Below, in pieces: positions 10,386 through 19,286 of a stretch of DNA of 64,000 nucleotides. The notes beneath the pieces were generated by a model. That model saw nothing but the letters and a program-made list of their open reading frames with translations, did not search any database and was not told the origin of the DNA. Origin of the DNA: Pseudonocardiales bacterium (GTDB lineage Bacteria; Actinomycetota; Actinomycetes; Mycobacteriales; Pseudonocardiaceae); contig JAFAWY010000077.1 in the NCBI GenBank assembly GCA_019241525.1, positions 1-64,000 on the forward strand, given 5' to 3'. A program made the translations under genes and the position numbers. The stretch's first letter is position 1; the number at the start of each line of letters is the position of its first letter.

Positions 10386-11306
10386 ATGCGTTACCGGCAG
10401 GTGGGTGAGTCCGGTCTTACGGTCTCGGTGATCGGTCTCGGTGGGAACAACTTTGGAAGTCGTATCGGTGCACAAGAAACCCGCAGCGTGGTCGATGCCG
10501 CCCTGGACTGCGGTGTGACGCTCATCGACACCGCCGATGTCTACGGCAACCGGGGTGGATCAGAGGAGCTTTTGGGTCAGGTGCTGACGGGCCGGCGTGG
10601 ACAGGTTGTGCTGGCGACAAAATTCGGCGCTGACATGGGTGATGGGACCGTGGCGCGCGGGTCGCGCTCGTACATTCTCCACGCGGTAGAGAGTAGCCTA
10701 CGCCGTTTGCGCACCGATTACATCGACCTTTACCAGTACCATTTTCCCGACGGCGTTACTCCGCTTGACGAGACCTTGGCGACACTCGACGATCTGGTCA
10801 CCGAGGGCAAGGTACGGTACATCGGTTCGTCGAATTTCTCGGGATGGCAGATTGCCGATGCGGATTGGATTGCCAAGACGCAGCACCAGACTCGATTCGT
10901 CTCGGCGCAGAACCATTACAACCTGCTGGAGCGTGACGCCGAACAAGAGGTCATCCCGTCATGCGCCTATCACAGTGTTGGCGTCTTGCCGTATTTTCCG
11001 TTGGCAAGCGGGCTGCTCACCGGTAAGTACCGTCCCGGTCAGGGAGCGCCTCCAGGGACGCGCCTGGCCGGGCGGGAGTCCCAGTTCACCGACGACACCT
11101 TCGACAAGATCGCAGCGTTGGAGCGGTTCGGTGACAAGCACGGGCGCTCGCTACTGGAGGTGGCCATCGCCGGATTAGCGGCCATGCCGACAATCATTTC
11201 CGTCATCGCCGGGGCGACGAAACCTGAACAGGTACGAGCCAATGCCGCCGCTGGCGACTGGGAATTATCGTCGGACGAACTCGCCGAGCTTCAAGCAGCA
11301 CTGTGA
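10386..11306 (+). CDS. Aldo/keto reductase
   Basis: The 306-residue protein is an NADPH-dependent aldo/keto reductase with a TIM-barrel fold. Family blocks are IGLGGNNFG at the N-terminus, LIDTADVYGNRGGSEELLG with the catalytic Asp and Tyr, the Lys in LATKFG, and DLYQYHFPD where the His sits. IGSSNFSGWQ and ISVIAGATKPEQV form the cofactor site. The physiological substrate cannot be read from sequence. Its stop overlaps the GTG start of the next gene (GTGA), so the two are translationally coupled. The ATG follows AGGGGG. Confidence 0.92.
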   Translation: MRYRQVGESGLTVSVIGLGGNNFGSRIGAQETRSVVDAALDCGVTLIDTADVYGNRGGSEELLGQVLTGRRGQVVLATKFGADMGDGTVARGSRSYILHAVESSLRRLRTDYIDLYQYHFPDGVTPLDETLATLDDLVTEGKVRYIGSSNFSGWQIADADWIAKTQHQTRFVSAQNHYNLLERDAEQEVIPSCAYHSVGVLPYFPLASGLLTGKYRPGQGAPPGTRLAGRESQFTDDTFDKIAALERFGDKHGRSLLEVAIAGLAAMPTIISVIAGATKPEQVRANAAAGDWELSSDELAELQAAL

Positions 11307-13681
11307 AGGGGATCTCGCTAGGTTTCGAGTCGCCAGCGGGATTTTCCGGAGCCGATCTGGTCAGTCCGGCGCAAGCCGCCGCAGCCGGCGCACTGGTGGA
11401 TCAACAATTCAAGGACGGCCAGCCCACTGAGTTCCGTATTCATGGAGTGTCTGGTTCCGACGGACCCACGATGCTGCAACACCCCCATGTAGTGCAGGTG
11501 GCGGGCAAGTCGCCCACAGCAATCTACCGGCGATGGGCTCCGGGCGGCCGCGGTCGGCTTTCTGTGCCGTGGCCGCTGGAGGCCTATTCGTGGGGAGGGC
11601 TGACGGAACGGCCCTTGGCGGCGGCATCGTGGATTATCTTGACCCCGTTCATGCTGTATAACGTCGCCTTTTTCATGCTGCCATCCGGCCAGGCAAAGGC
11701 GAGTGTTCATCGGTGGGCGCGGCGGATGATGCGGCTACTTGCACTCGCGGCAACTGCTCAGTTCGTCAACGCTGCAGCCATTGTCTTGGTCAGCACGATC
11801 GGGTGGCAAAACGCCCCGGTACGAAGCGGTAAGCCGGGTTGGTGGATCGGGTGGTACACCCGCCTAGCTGTAGGGCCGCGCGTCGGTGTGGCGCTAGCCG
11901 TGGTCGGGATCATCGTCGGTGCTTTGTGGCTGGCGAGCATGTGGACTGCCCGCCGGTACGAGAAACGGGAAATGAACGTCACCACCGAAGGTGATCATCA
12001 TTGGGAATTGGGGAAGCCCGGTTTCTGGCATGGCGCCACCATCGTGGCCAGGCAGCGCAACCTCCACGTCGGTGCGGCCTGTGCGCTTGCGGCGCTGAGC
12101 GTCGCATTGCTACCCACTCAGTATCCGGTGTGGCGAGCCGTAGTGGCTTCGGCCGCGATCATCGTGCTTGTCCTTGCCGTGGCGGCGACAACCACTGAAG
12201 CGGTCGATCGGGAACATCAACTCGACCACTCGGGCAGCTCTTCGCGCTCCAACTTCCGCACTGTGGCGCTTGCCGGTGCGCTGGTGCTGGTCACCACCGC
12301 GCTGAGCAGTTGGTGGACGGTCGATCAGGCTGTCCAGCCAGGGCTGGCGCCGGCCATGGCCAGCACCACGAGGGCAATCCTGGCGGCTCAGGTCGTCCTG
12401 CTGCTCGGTCTGGTGATCACGGTGTGGGCACTACGCAAGTCCGAGCAGCCTCAACGCGTCAGCGGGTGGGCACCGTTCCTTGGCGGGTGGTTGACCCCGC
12501 TGGTTTGCCTCATCGCGGTGCTGCTGGGCGGGCTGCTCCTGGCCGCGACCAATCTCGCGGTAGCGCGGCTGTTCGGTTACCCCAGCGGAGTGCACCTCCC
12601 GGCCGAGAGGCCGACGTCGGCAACGCTGTTCGTGCCAGATGAGGCGTTCGCCTTCGCGATCGGCACGGTAGCGACCTTTCCTGCATTGCTGCTGGCGGTC
12701 TTGATGCTGTGGCGCACCTACCGCCGCACACTCCGCCAACTCCAAGAACGTGATCAGGTTCGGGCATGGTATCCCGAGGCCGAACAGGCGCCGGACGACG
12801 CCGCGTACCGGGTCGCTCGAGCATGGGCGCTCGCCTCGCTGACCGATCGGGCGGACGCGCTCGTCGCCGTGGTGGGGCTGGCGTGGACTCTTGGGGTCAC
12901 CGCAGTCGAGGTCGTGGCGCTGCTGGCCCTTCCTCAGGTGGCGGTTTTGAGCGGGGTTCTCGACGTTCTGGTGACTTTCGGCGTCGGGGTGAGCATCCTG
13001 ACGGCAACTGTCCTGGTGGGCGTGCTGCGATCGACCTATGCCAACCCCGGCCGCAGGCGTGGGGTCGGTGCCCTGTGGGACGTGGCGACCTTCTGGCCGC
13101 GAGCCACCCATCCCCTAGCGCCACCCTGCTACGCCGAGCAGGCTGTCCCCGAGATCGTCGATCGAGTGATGCTGCTGACCGGCGAGCAATCAGACTACCG
13201 CGCCGAACCATCTGGCGCGGGGCACCCGCAACCCACCGTGTACCCGAGCCCGGTACTGATCACTGGCTACAGCCAGGGATCGCTGATCGCACCGGCAGTT
13301 CTCGCGCAGCTGCCTCGCCGGGCAATCACCAAGGTTGCGCTGCTGACCCTGGCCTGTCCCTTCCGGCGGCTATACGGGCGCGCATTTCCGGTCTATTTCA
13401 GTCGTGACTACGCAGTCGAACTCAACAAGCTGCTGACGGGGAGATGGCGAAACGTCGTTCGACGCACCGATTACATTGGATCCTGGATTTGCTCCCCGCC
13501 CCAGGCGCCTCACCAGCAGCCCGATCCGGCAGCCATAGACGTGGCCTGTTTAGATCCGCCATCACTTTATCCAGGCCCTGGCGGTGAGCTATCCCCCATC
13601 CATTACCACTCGGACTGGTGGCAAGATCCGCTTGCACCCGTCTACGCTGGCCAACTCATTGCCCAGCTCGACCGCAGCTGA
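11303..13681 (+). CDS. Large multi-pass membrane protein with alpha/beta-hydrolase motifs
   Basis: The 792-residue protein has a soluble N-terminus of about 95 residues containing FRIHGVSGS, then about nine hydrophobic segments between residues 105 and 575, then a soluble C-terminal domain with the nucleophile elbow GYSQGS followed by a helix (LIAPAVLAQLP). HG near the start resembles the oxyanion-hole strand of serine hydrolases, and GxSxG is the nucleophile motif. One reading is a single hydrolase fold interrupted by a membrane block. The substrate is unknown, and a lipid or cell-envelope ester is a guess. It overlaps the preceding reductase gene by four bases. Confidence 0.7.
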   Translation: MKGISLGFESPAGFSGADLVSPAQAAAAGALVDQQFKDGQPTEFRIHGVSGSDGPTMLQHPHVVQVAGKSPTAIYRRWAPGGRGRLSVPWPLEAYSWGGLTERPLAAASWIILTPFMLYNVAFFMLPSGQAKASVHRWARRMMRLLALAATAQFVNAAAIVLVSTIGWQNAPVRSGKPGWWIGWYTRLAVGPRVGVALAVVGIIVGALWLASMWTARRYEKREMNVTTEGDHHWELGKPGFWHGATIVARQRNLHVGAACALAALSVALLPTQYPVWRAVVASAAIIVLVLAVAATTTEAVDREHQLDHSGSSSRSNFRTVALAGALVLVTTALSSWWTVDQAVQPGLAPAMASTTRAILAAQVVLLLGLVITVWALRKSEQPQRVSGWAPFLGGWLTPLVCLIAVLLGGLLLAATNLAVARLFGYPSGVHLPAERPTSATLFVPDEAFAFAIGTVATFPALLLAVLMLWRTYRRTLRQLQERDQVRAWYPEAEQAPDDAAYRVARAWALASLTDRADALVAVVGLAWTLGVTAVEVVALLALPQVAVLSGVLDVLVTFGVGVSILTATVLVGVLRSTYANPGRRRGVGALWDVATFWPRATHPLAPPCYAEQAVPEIVDRVMLLTGEQSDYRAEPSGAGHPQPTVYPSPVLITGYSQGSLIAPAVLAQLPRRAITKVALLTLACPFRRLYGRAFPVYFSRDYAVELNKLLTGRWRNVVRRTDYIGSWICSPPQAPHQQPDPAAIDVACLDPPSLYPGPGGELSPIHYHSDWWQDPLAPVYAGQLIAQLDRS

Positions 13682-13686
13682 CCGAT

Positions 13687-15264
13687 CTACCAGCGAAGAT
13701 GCGGCCGGGGGCGATCAGGCCAGTTCTCCTCATTGCGCCGGTATACCGCGATAGGACGCTCGGCGACCCGGAAGGTGAATCGACCGCCCTCATCGTAGAC
13801 CTCACCGTCGGTAGACAGCATGGCGCGGCCACCCAGCAGCTCGACATCAAGCGACGGTGCCTCGCGCTGGACGTAGGTCCGGGTGTGTCGCAGCACGCCC
13901 AACGCGAGGGCGATAACCGCCCGAGTCCGGGAAAGTCGCCGGTCAGCACGCAGGTAACGGATGTCGAGCAGTCCGGAGTCCAGCTGCGGTCGCCAGGCCG
14001 GCACCATGCCACGCGGGTGATACGGTCCGTTGCCGACGAAAAGAATCCACAACGTGCGCTCCTTCCCATCGATTCGCACCCGCAATGGTTGGGCGTGACG
14101 TAATGTGCGGACAAGCGCAGCGGCGAATGCCGGCCATTTCCCCCACCTTTTTTCCCATTTCTCCCTGAGCCGGACCAGGTCGGAGTAACAGCCAAGGCTT
14201 GCGGTGTTGAGGAAGTAGCGGGTATGGCGCGCCTGCCCGCCATCGCGTATCTCCACCACGCCGATGTCCACCGCGACCGCTTCACCGGCCTGGGTAGCGT
14301 CAACGACCTCCTGCAAGTCGTACACCCCGACATCGCGGGCGAAGTGGTTGAGAGTGCCGGTCGGCACCACGGCCAGCGGCAACCCACGCCGGCCGGCAAC
14401 CGCCGCGGCGGCGGCTACCGTCCCGTCACCACCCGCGACACCGACGGCGCGCACCGCGCCGTTGCTGCGTGCATGGCCGGCCGCCAGTTCGGCCTCAAGC
14501 TGTTTTTGAAGGTCTACTTCTTCCGTGGCCCGCAGCACCGTGGCGGAGGGTAACGCTTCAGTTATCTCCTCGGTCGGGTCGTAGTCGGGCTCGCCCGAAC
14601 GCGGATTCGTCACCATCACCAGGCCGGCACCGCCCGGCAGCACCGGCGCGTGATTATGCGGTCGTGCCCGCGCTTCATCAGTTGTCCGCACCGGCCACCA
14701 ACGCTGGGTGCTCAGCGCGATACCGGACCCGACTGCCGCCCCCACCACCACATCCGATGTCCAGTGCACGCCGACGTGGATCCGGGAGTACGCCACCGCA
14801 GCGGCCAACGGCACCAGGGCTAATCCCGCCTTGGGACACTCCAAGCCAACAGCTGTGGCGAATGCCGCCGCCGAGGCGGCATGCCCAGAGGGAAACGACG
14901 ACGAGGTCGGTGGATCGTCGAGCAGCTGGTAGGCAGGCAACTCACGCGCCGCTGGGCGACGTCGGGGCAACAGCGGTTTGAGTACGGCGTTGGCGGTGAC
15001 GCTGGTCGCGGCAACGGACAGGACACCGCGCATTGCGGCGCGCCGGGTGGCGCCTTTCCTGACGCCCAGGACCGCTGTGATGGCGAACCACAGCATGCTG
15101 TGGTTCGCCGCCGTGCTCAAAGCTTTCATGGTGCCGTCCAGCACGCTGGGCGGCTGCCGCCCGATCCATCGCGAGATGTCGCGGTCGACCTCGCAGATCT
15201 TGTCCAGCTGACGAAGCATCCACACCATCACGTTGATGACGATACGTGTGTGCTCTACAGCCAC
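13687..15264 (-). CDS. Fused PAP2 phosphatase and diacylglycerol-kinase-like protein
   Basis: The 525-residue protein joins two lipid-phosphate domains. Residues 1-190 are PAP2-type and membrane-bound, with KPLLPRRRPA, SSSFPSGHAAS and SRIHVGVHWTSDVVVG as the three phosphatase motifs. Residues from about 210 are a diacylglycerol-kinase catalytic domain with VAGGDGTVAAAA and VPTGTLNHFARD. Such fusions are known in actinobacteria and probably turn over phosphatidic acid or polyprenyl phosphates. The GTG start lies one base after the stop of the upstream exchanger gene, so translation is coupled. Several later in-frame starts are possible. Confidence 0.88.
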   Translation of the reverse strand: MAVEHTRIVINVMVWMLRQLDKICEVDRDISRWIGRQPPSVLDGTMKALSTAANHSMLWFAITAVLGVRKGATRRAAMRGVLSVAATSVTANAVLKPLLPRRRPAARELPAYQLLDDPPTSSSFPSGHAASAAAFATAVGLECPKAGLALVPLAAAVAYSRIHVGVHWTSDVVVGAAVGSGIALSTQRWWPVRTTDEARARPHNHAPVLPGGAGLVMVTNPRSGEPDYDPTEEITEALPSATVLRATEEVDLQKQLEAELAAGHARSNGAVRAVGVAGGDGTVAAAAAVAGRRGLPLAVVPTGTLNHFARDVGVYDLQEVVDATQAGEAVAVDIGVVEIRDGGQARHTRYFLNTASLGCYSDLVRLREKWEKRWGKWPAFAAALVRTLRHAQPLRVRIDGKERTLWILFVGNGPYHPRGMVPAWRPQLDSGLLDIRYLRADRRLSRTRAVIALALGVLRHTRTYVQREAPSLDVELLGGRAMLSTDGEVYDEGGRFTFRVAERPIAVYRRNEENWPDRPRPHLRW

Positions 15265-15265
15265 C

Positions 15266-16588
15266 TCACCGCGGCGCGTCCGCCAATTCCGGGAACGGCG
15301 TCACCAAACCTTCCCGCACGATCCGCACGGTGTCGCGCCGCCTGAGCAGGAACTGGCCGATGGCCAGGGCGAGGTACACCCCGGACAGCACCAGGATGAC
15401 AAGGTGGTTGACGTCGGGGGGCATCGTCAGGCTGCTGACGAACTGCACGGTGAACAGCACCAGCAACGTCGTCGCGCCGAACATGGTCAGGCCTAGATCC
15501 ACCAGGACGCCCACCGCAAACAGCGACTGCGCGGCTGTCAGCAGCAGTTCGAAACGCTGCTGGGTATCCAGCGGCAGCCCGTCAGTCGTGGTGGCGGACA
15601 GCGCGAAGACCACCGGTATCGTCCCGACCAGCAGCGTCCACTGGTTGACCTTGCTGGACAGCAGCGCGCCAAGGGAGTCGGAGGCTTTGAGCCGCCAGGC
15701 GTACAGGCAGGCCACGATGAGCTCGGGTGATTCGCTAGCCAAGGGTGCTACCCACTGAACGAGCACGAACTGGTCGATACCGAGCTGGCTGCCGGTAGCC
15801 ACCAGGTTCCCGGCGAAATGCTCGGCGGTGGCCAGAATGACCAGCGCCGCCAGCGCGAACATCGCGCCCACCCAACCCCGTCGCCGACCGTGCGGCTTGT
15901 CCCCGACCCAGCGCGCGACCCCCTCCAGGTCGGGTTCCTTCGCCGGCGCCTGCGACAAGCGCCACGCATAGATCACGAAGATCGACATGAGGACACCGGC
16001 GTCGATCAAGGTGAGAGTATGCCGCAGCGGCAAGGTCAGCGAGTACAGCGTGGCGATGCCCAGGAAAAGCACCTCCGCCGACATCGTCGGCGCCAGAGCC
16101 ACCCGCCCCGGATGGGTCGACGGGCTGTCGTGGCCACCCCGCCTGCGCGCCCGCAGCGCGGCCGCACTGGCGACCAGCACGACCAGCGGCCAGCCGACAC
16201 CCACCAGCACCCGGTTCGCGCCGGTCATGTTCGCCAGCGCCAGCGCGCACGGATTGCTCCCGTCCGGTTGCGGGACACAGACGCCGTGCTGCTGGTAGAT
16301 CTGGCCAGCTTGGAAGCTGAATACGAAGTCGACGGCATACTCCGGCAGCACCGCGAGCAACGCCAGCAACGCCAGCGCGAGTCCGGCACTCACGTCGACC
16401 TGGGCGGCTTCGGCAGCCCAGGACAGCACGAACGCGGCGCCGATGATCGCGCCGCCGAACACCAGCGCTCCCAATGCCGGGGGTAAGGCGGGATGCGGCA
16501 AGCTCAGGTAGTCCGCAGCCCCGAGGTAAGCGCCGGGCAAGCAGGCTGCAACGGCGAGCGGCAATTGGTAAGGAAACCGGCGCGACAC
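15266..16588 (-). CDS. Calcium/cation antiporter of the CaCA superfamily
   Basis: The protein has about ten membrane spans arranged as two repeats. The alpha-repeat motifs appear as VLPEYAVDFVFS and ASESPELIVACLYAWR, equivalent to the GTSLPE signatures of Na+/Ca2+ and H+/Ca2+ exchangers. It exports Ca2+ or a similar cation in exchange for Na+ or H+. The frame is open to 16759, but those extra codons lie antisense to a decayed transpeptidase and do not look like membrane protein, so I place the start at the GTG at 16588. That start has a weak ribosome-binding site and is uncertain. Confidence 0.82.
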   Translation of the reverse strand: MSRRFPYQLPLAVAACLPGAYLGAADYLSLPHPALPPALGALVFGGAIIGAAFVLSWAAEAAQVDVSAGLALALLALLAVLPEYAVDFVFSFQAGQIYQQHGVCVPQPDGSNPCALALANMTGANRVLVGVGWPLVVLVASAAALRARRRGGHDSPSTHPGRVALAPTMSAEVLFLGIATLYSLTLPLRHTLTLIDAGVLMSIFVIYAWRLSQAPAKEPDLEGVARWVGDKPHGRRRGWVGAMFALAALVILATAEHFAGNLVATGSQLGIDQFVLVQWVAPLASESPELIVACLYAWRLKASDSLGALLSSKVNQWTLLVGTIPVVFALSATTTDGLPLDTQQRFELLLTAAQSLFAVGVLVDLGLTMFGATTLLVLFTVQFVSSLTMPPDVNHLVILVLSGVYLALAIGQFLLRRRDTVRIVREGLVTPFPELADAPR

Positions 16589-16660
16589 CAACCCATGATG
16601 CCCGTGCTCGATCTCTATCAAACAGATCCACGAGTGAGCTTGATCCGTAGTGCTGGGTGA

Positions 16661-17326
16661 TGCGACGGCCAGACCGTGGACATCGCAGCACCGATCATCC
16701 TGTAGTTCGACGATCCCGTGGCTGGCCACGCAGTAGTCCAGCGAGCCCTGCAGGTGCACACCTCAGTGCCGGGAGACGTGAGCCTGCACTTCACCGTCGG
16801 ACCGGCGCAGACCGTCCAAGCCGATGTCGACAACCACCGATTGGTCGTGATCCGCGACGGCAAGGTAATCATGGATTTCCCGGCTAACCACGGGCTGGGA
16901 ACCGACCCCAATCGGGTCACCCGCAGCGGCACCCGCGTGGTGATGAGCAAAAGCCCGCTTTACCGCATGTCAAATCCTGCCTACGGATTTCCAATAACGG
17001 TGAAGTCATTCACGCCAACCCGGAGACCACCGGCGTGCAGGGTTCGGTGAACGTCACCCACGGCTGTGTCAACCCTGTCCATGACGCATGCGAAGGAGTA
17101 CTTCGACAGCGCGCTGTTCATCGACCCGGTCGAGGTCAGCGGCAGCGGGATGGCGACGTCGGCTGCGGACGGCGACATTGACGACTGGACCGTGCCTTGG
17201 GACAAGTGGACCGCGATGTCCGCGCTGCAGTGTCCGCACATCCCCGCCCGAGCGTTTGCGGGACCGAACCGAGCGGTGATGGTCAGCTGCGCTGGGGCGG
17301 TTGGCGCCATCCGCCCACCTTTTTGA
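16661..17326 (+). pseudogene. Decayed L,D-transpeptidase (Ldt, YkuD-type) gene
   Basis: Pieces of an actinobacterial L,D-transpeptidase occur in family order. DGQTVDIAAPI is followed by an in-frame TAG at 16703-16705. FDDPVAGHAVVQRALQVHTS jumps directly to LHFTVGPAQ, so part of the Ig-like domain is deleted. [20 protein letters not shown] leads to AYGFP. After another deletion and frame change near 16990, [11 protein letters not shown] and the catalytic NVTHGCVN follow. An extra C at 17074 then shifts the frame before [14 protein letters not shown] and DWTVPWDKWTAMSAL. The gene cannot make an active cell-wall cross-linking enzyme. Confidence 0.88.
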
Positions 17327-17431
17327 ACCGCTTAAACGAATTAGCGCACTACTTAGTCGAGCGGACCTGAAAGGTTCGCGATAAAAACTGACAGCCTGGG
17401 CAAACCAAGATCGACCAGGCATTATACAAGG

Positions 17432-18148
17432 ATGGGGCGCCTCTCTTTCTGTCAAATACATGACAAACTAGATTCTGATGTCGCAGCGAGTAAGCACTCG
17501 GTGGCGAAGCGTCATACACGTTGCCGCCTTGGCATCACCATTGCTGTCGCGGGAACCGTCCTGGCCATCACCCCGGTGGCTAATCCCGGACACGGATCCA
17601 CGGCAACCGCAATCGCGCCCGCCAGCTACGGGCATGCGGTTCCGGTGTCGCTGATCGGCAGTGGCACTTTCAGCCTGCCCGACCCGACCTCTAAGGCCAT
17701 CACCTATAACCCTGCCCTCGTGCCGGTCGACGCGGCGATCTTGGCCAGCATGGGTCCGTCCGGCGCGGATTACTCCCGAACAGTCGGGACGCTGACGGTC
17801 GCCGGGCTGCTACCCAACCGGGGATATGCAGTCCACGCGCACACCAAACCCTGCGGTACCAGCGGCACCGATGCGGGGCCGCATTACCAGAATCACGTCG
17901 ATCCGGCCGCGACCCCTCAGAAACCATCAACCGATCCGTTCTTTGCCAACCCGCATAACGAGATCTGGCTCGACGTCCGCACCGATGCCGCCGGCGGAGG
18001 CACCTCCCGCACCGCCGAGCCGTTCGCGTTCACCGACCGGATGCCGGGATCGATCGTGATCCATGAGGCGATGAGCACCGCAACCGCCCCGGGCCAGGCA
18101 GGCCAGGCAGGTGCGCGGATCGCCTGCCTCACCCTGTCCCGGGAGTAG
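17432..18148 (+). CDS. Secreted Cu/Zn superoxide dismutase-like protein
   Basis: The 238-residue protein carries ligands arranged as in Cu/Zn SOD: HAH near residue 135, GPHYQNH with two more histidines, NPHNE, and IVIHE near the end, followed by ARIACL with the conserved Arg and Cys. A hydrophobic export segment (LGITIAVAGTVLAITPV) lies near residues 33-50, so it is probably secreted. The ATG at 17432 follows ACAAGG. A GTG at 17504 would put a short basic stretch directly before the export segment and is a good alternative. It would remove superoxide outside the cell, though activity needs testing. Confidence 0.8.
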   Translation: MGRLSFCQIHDKLDSDVAASKHSVAKRHTRCRLGITIAVAGTVLAITPVANPGHGSTATAIAPASYGHAVPVSLIGSGTFSLPDPTSKAITYNPALVPVDAAILASMGPSGADYSRTVGTLTVAGLLPNRGYAVHAHTKPCGTSGTDAGPHYQNHVDPAATPQKPSTDPFFANPHNEIWLDVRTDAAGGGTSRTAEPFAFTDRMPGSIVIHEAMSTATAPGQAGQAGARIACLTLSRE

Positions 18149-18159
18149 TCTCCCGCCCC

Positions 18160-19098
18160 GTGACCTTGCAGCTCGTGCCGGGATCGGCCCATCGTGCGCT
18201 TGCTGAGGCCGTTGCCGGCCTGCTGGGCTTGCAGCTGTCGACCTGCCAGGTCGACCGCTTTCCCGACGGTGAACTGCGACCCCGCCTGGCGTGCCTGCGC
18301 GGCGCTGACGTCTATGTGATCGCGCCGACCGGGCCTGCGGTCAATGACCATGTGGTGGAGTTGCTGCTGCTCCTCGACGCGTGCCGGCGGTCCGACGCGG
18401 CACGGGTGACTGCGGTCGTGCCGTATTTCGGATATGCCCGTCAAGACCGCCGCAGCGGCGCTGGACAGCCCGTGGGGGCACGGGTGGTCAGCGATGCGCT
18501 GGTGACTGCGGGGGCGCAGCGGTTGGTGATCGTGGATGCCCACACCCCGGCATTGGAAGCCATGTGCACCGTGCCGGTGGAAATGCTCACTGCGGTGCCG
18601 ATGCTGGTCACGGCGCTGGCATCCGCAGTTTCCCGGGAAGCGGTCGTGGTGGCACCTGACCTCGGCGCAGTCAGACTGGCCGAGCACTACGCCGCGCTGC
18701 TGGAAACATCAGTGGCCGTGGTGCGTAAAACTCGGAGAAGTCCGACGGATGTCCTCGCCGAGGAATTAACCGGTGACGTTGACGGCCGACCCGTCATCAT
18801 CGTTGACGATATGATCAGCACCGGGGCCACGATAGAGGCTGCCGCCCGTGTGCTACTCGACCACGGTGCCACGCCCGAGATCGTCGTCGCCGCGACTCAT
18901 GGTCTATTGATCGACCCCGCGGCGGAACGGTTCGCCGCTTTGCCGCTGAGCGCTTTGTTCATCACCGACAGCTTGGCCCAGCGCGAAACAACACCAGCGC
19001 TGCCGGTTCAGGTGCAGTCCATCGCACCGCTACTCGCCGACACGGTAGGCCGGCTGCATCGTGATCAGGCACTGGACGACCTGCTGATCCAGTCCTGA
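18160..19098 (+). CDS. Ribose-phosphate pyrophosphokinase-like protein (divergent)
   Basis: The 312-residue protein resembles PRPP synthetase, which makes PRPP from ribose 5-phosphate and ATP. It keeps VDRFPDGELRP, PYFGYARQDRR, APDLGAVRLAE and the PRPP loop VDDMISTGATIEAA. The usual DxHxxQIQGFF block of canonical Prs reads VDAHTPALEAM, so this is a divergent paralogue, more like archaeal or accessory forms, and not the housekeeping enzyme. The GTG start comes 11 bases after the SOD-like gene. A supply of pentose phosphate from the nearby zwf and tkt genes is a plausible link. Confidence 0.82.
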   Translation: MTLQLVPGSAHRALAEAVAGLLGLQLSTCQVDRFPDGELRPRLACLRGADVYVIAPTGPAVNDHVVELLLLLDACRRSDAARVTAVVPYFGYARQDRRSGAGQPVGARVVSDALVTAGAQRLVIVDAHTPALEAMCTVPVEMLTAVPMLVTALASAVSREAVVVAPDLGAVRLAEHYAALLETSVAVVRKTRRSPTDVLAEELTGDVDGRPVIIVDDMISTGATIEAAARVLLDHGATPEIVVAATHGLLIDPAAERFAALPLSALFITDSLAQRETTPALPVQVQSIAPLLADTVGRLHRDQALDDLLIQS

Positions 19099-19286
19099 CC
19101 TGGTCTAGCGACTGACCGACCGTGCGGAGTTCCGCGCGCCGGACACCGACGATGTTCTGCTCGCCGCACGCGGGGGTAGCGGATCGCGCTGGGCGTCGCC
19201 CGCCAGCCATCGATCCCTGACTGACCCTAGTCTTTTGCTCCCTCATAGCGCGTTCGCCAGCTGTCTGCGTCGGGAAGTCCTTATGC

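Noticed and set aside
16589-16759. N-terminal extension of the cation antiporter
   Set aside because: Those codons are antisense to the transpeptidase relic and lack membrane-protein character.
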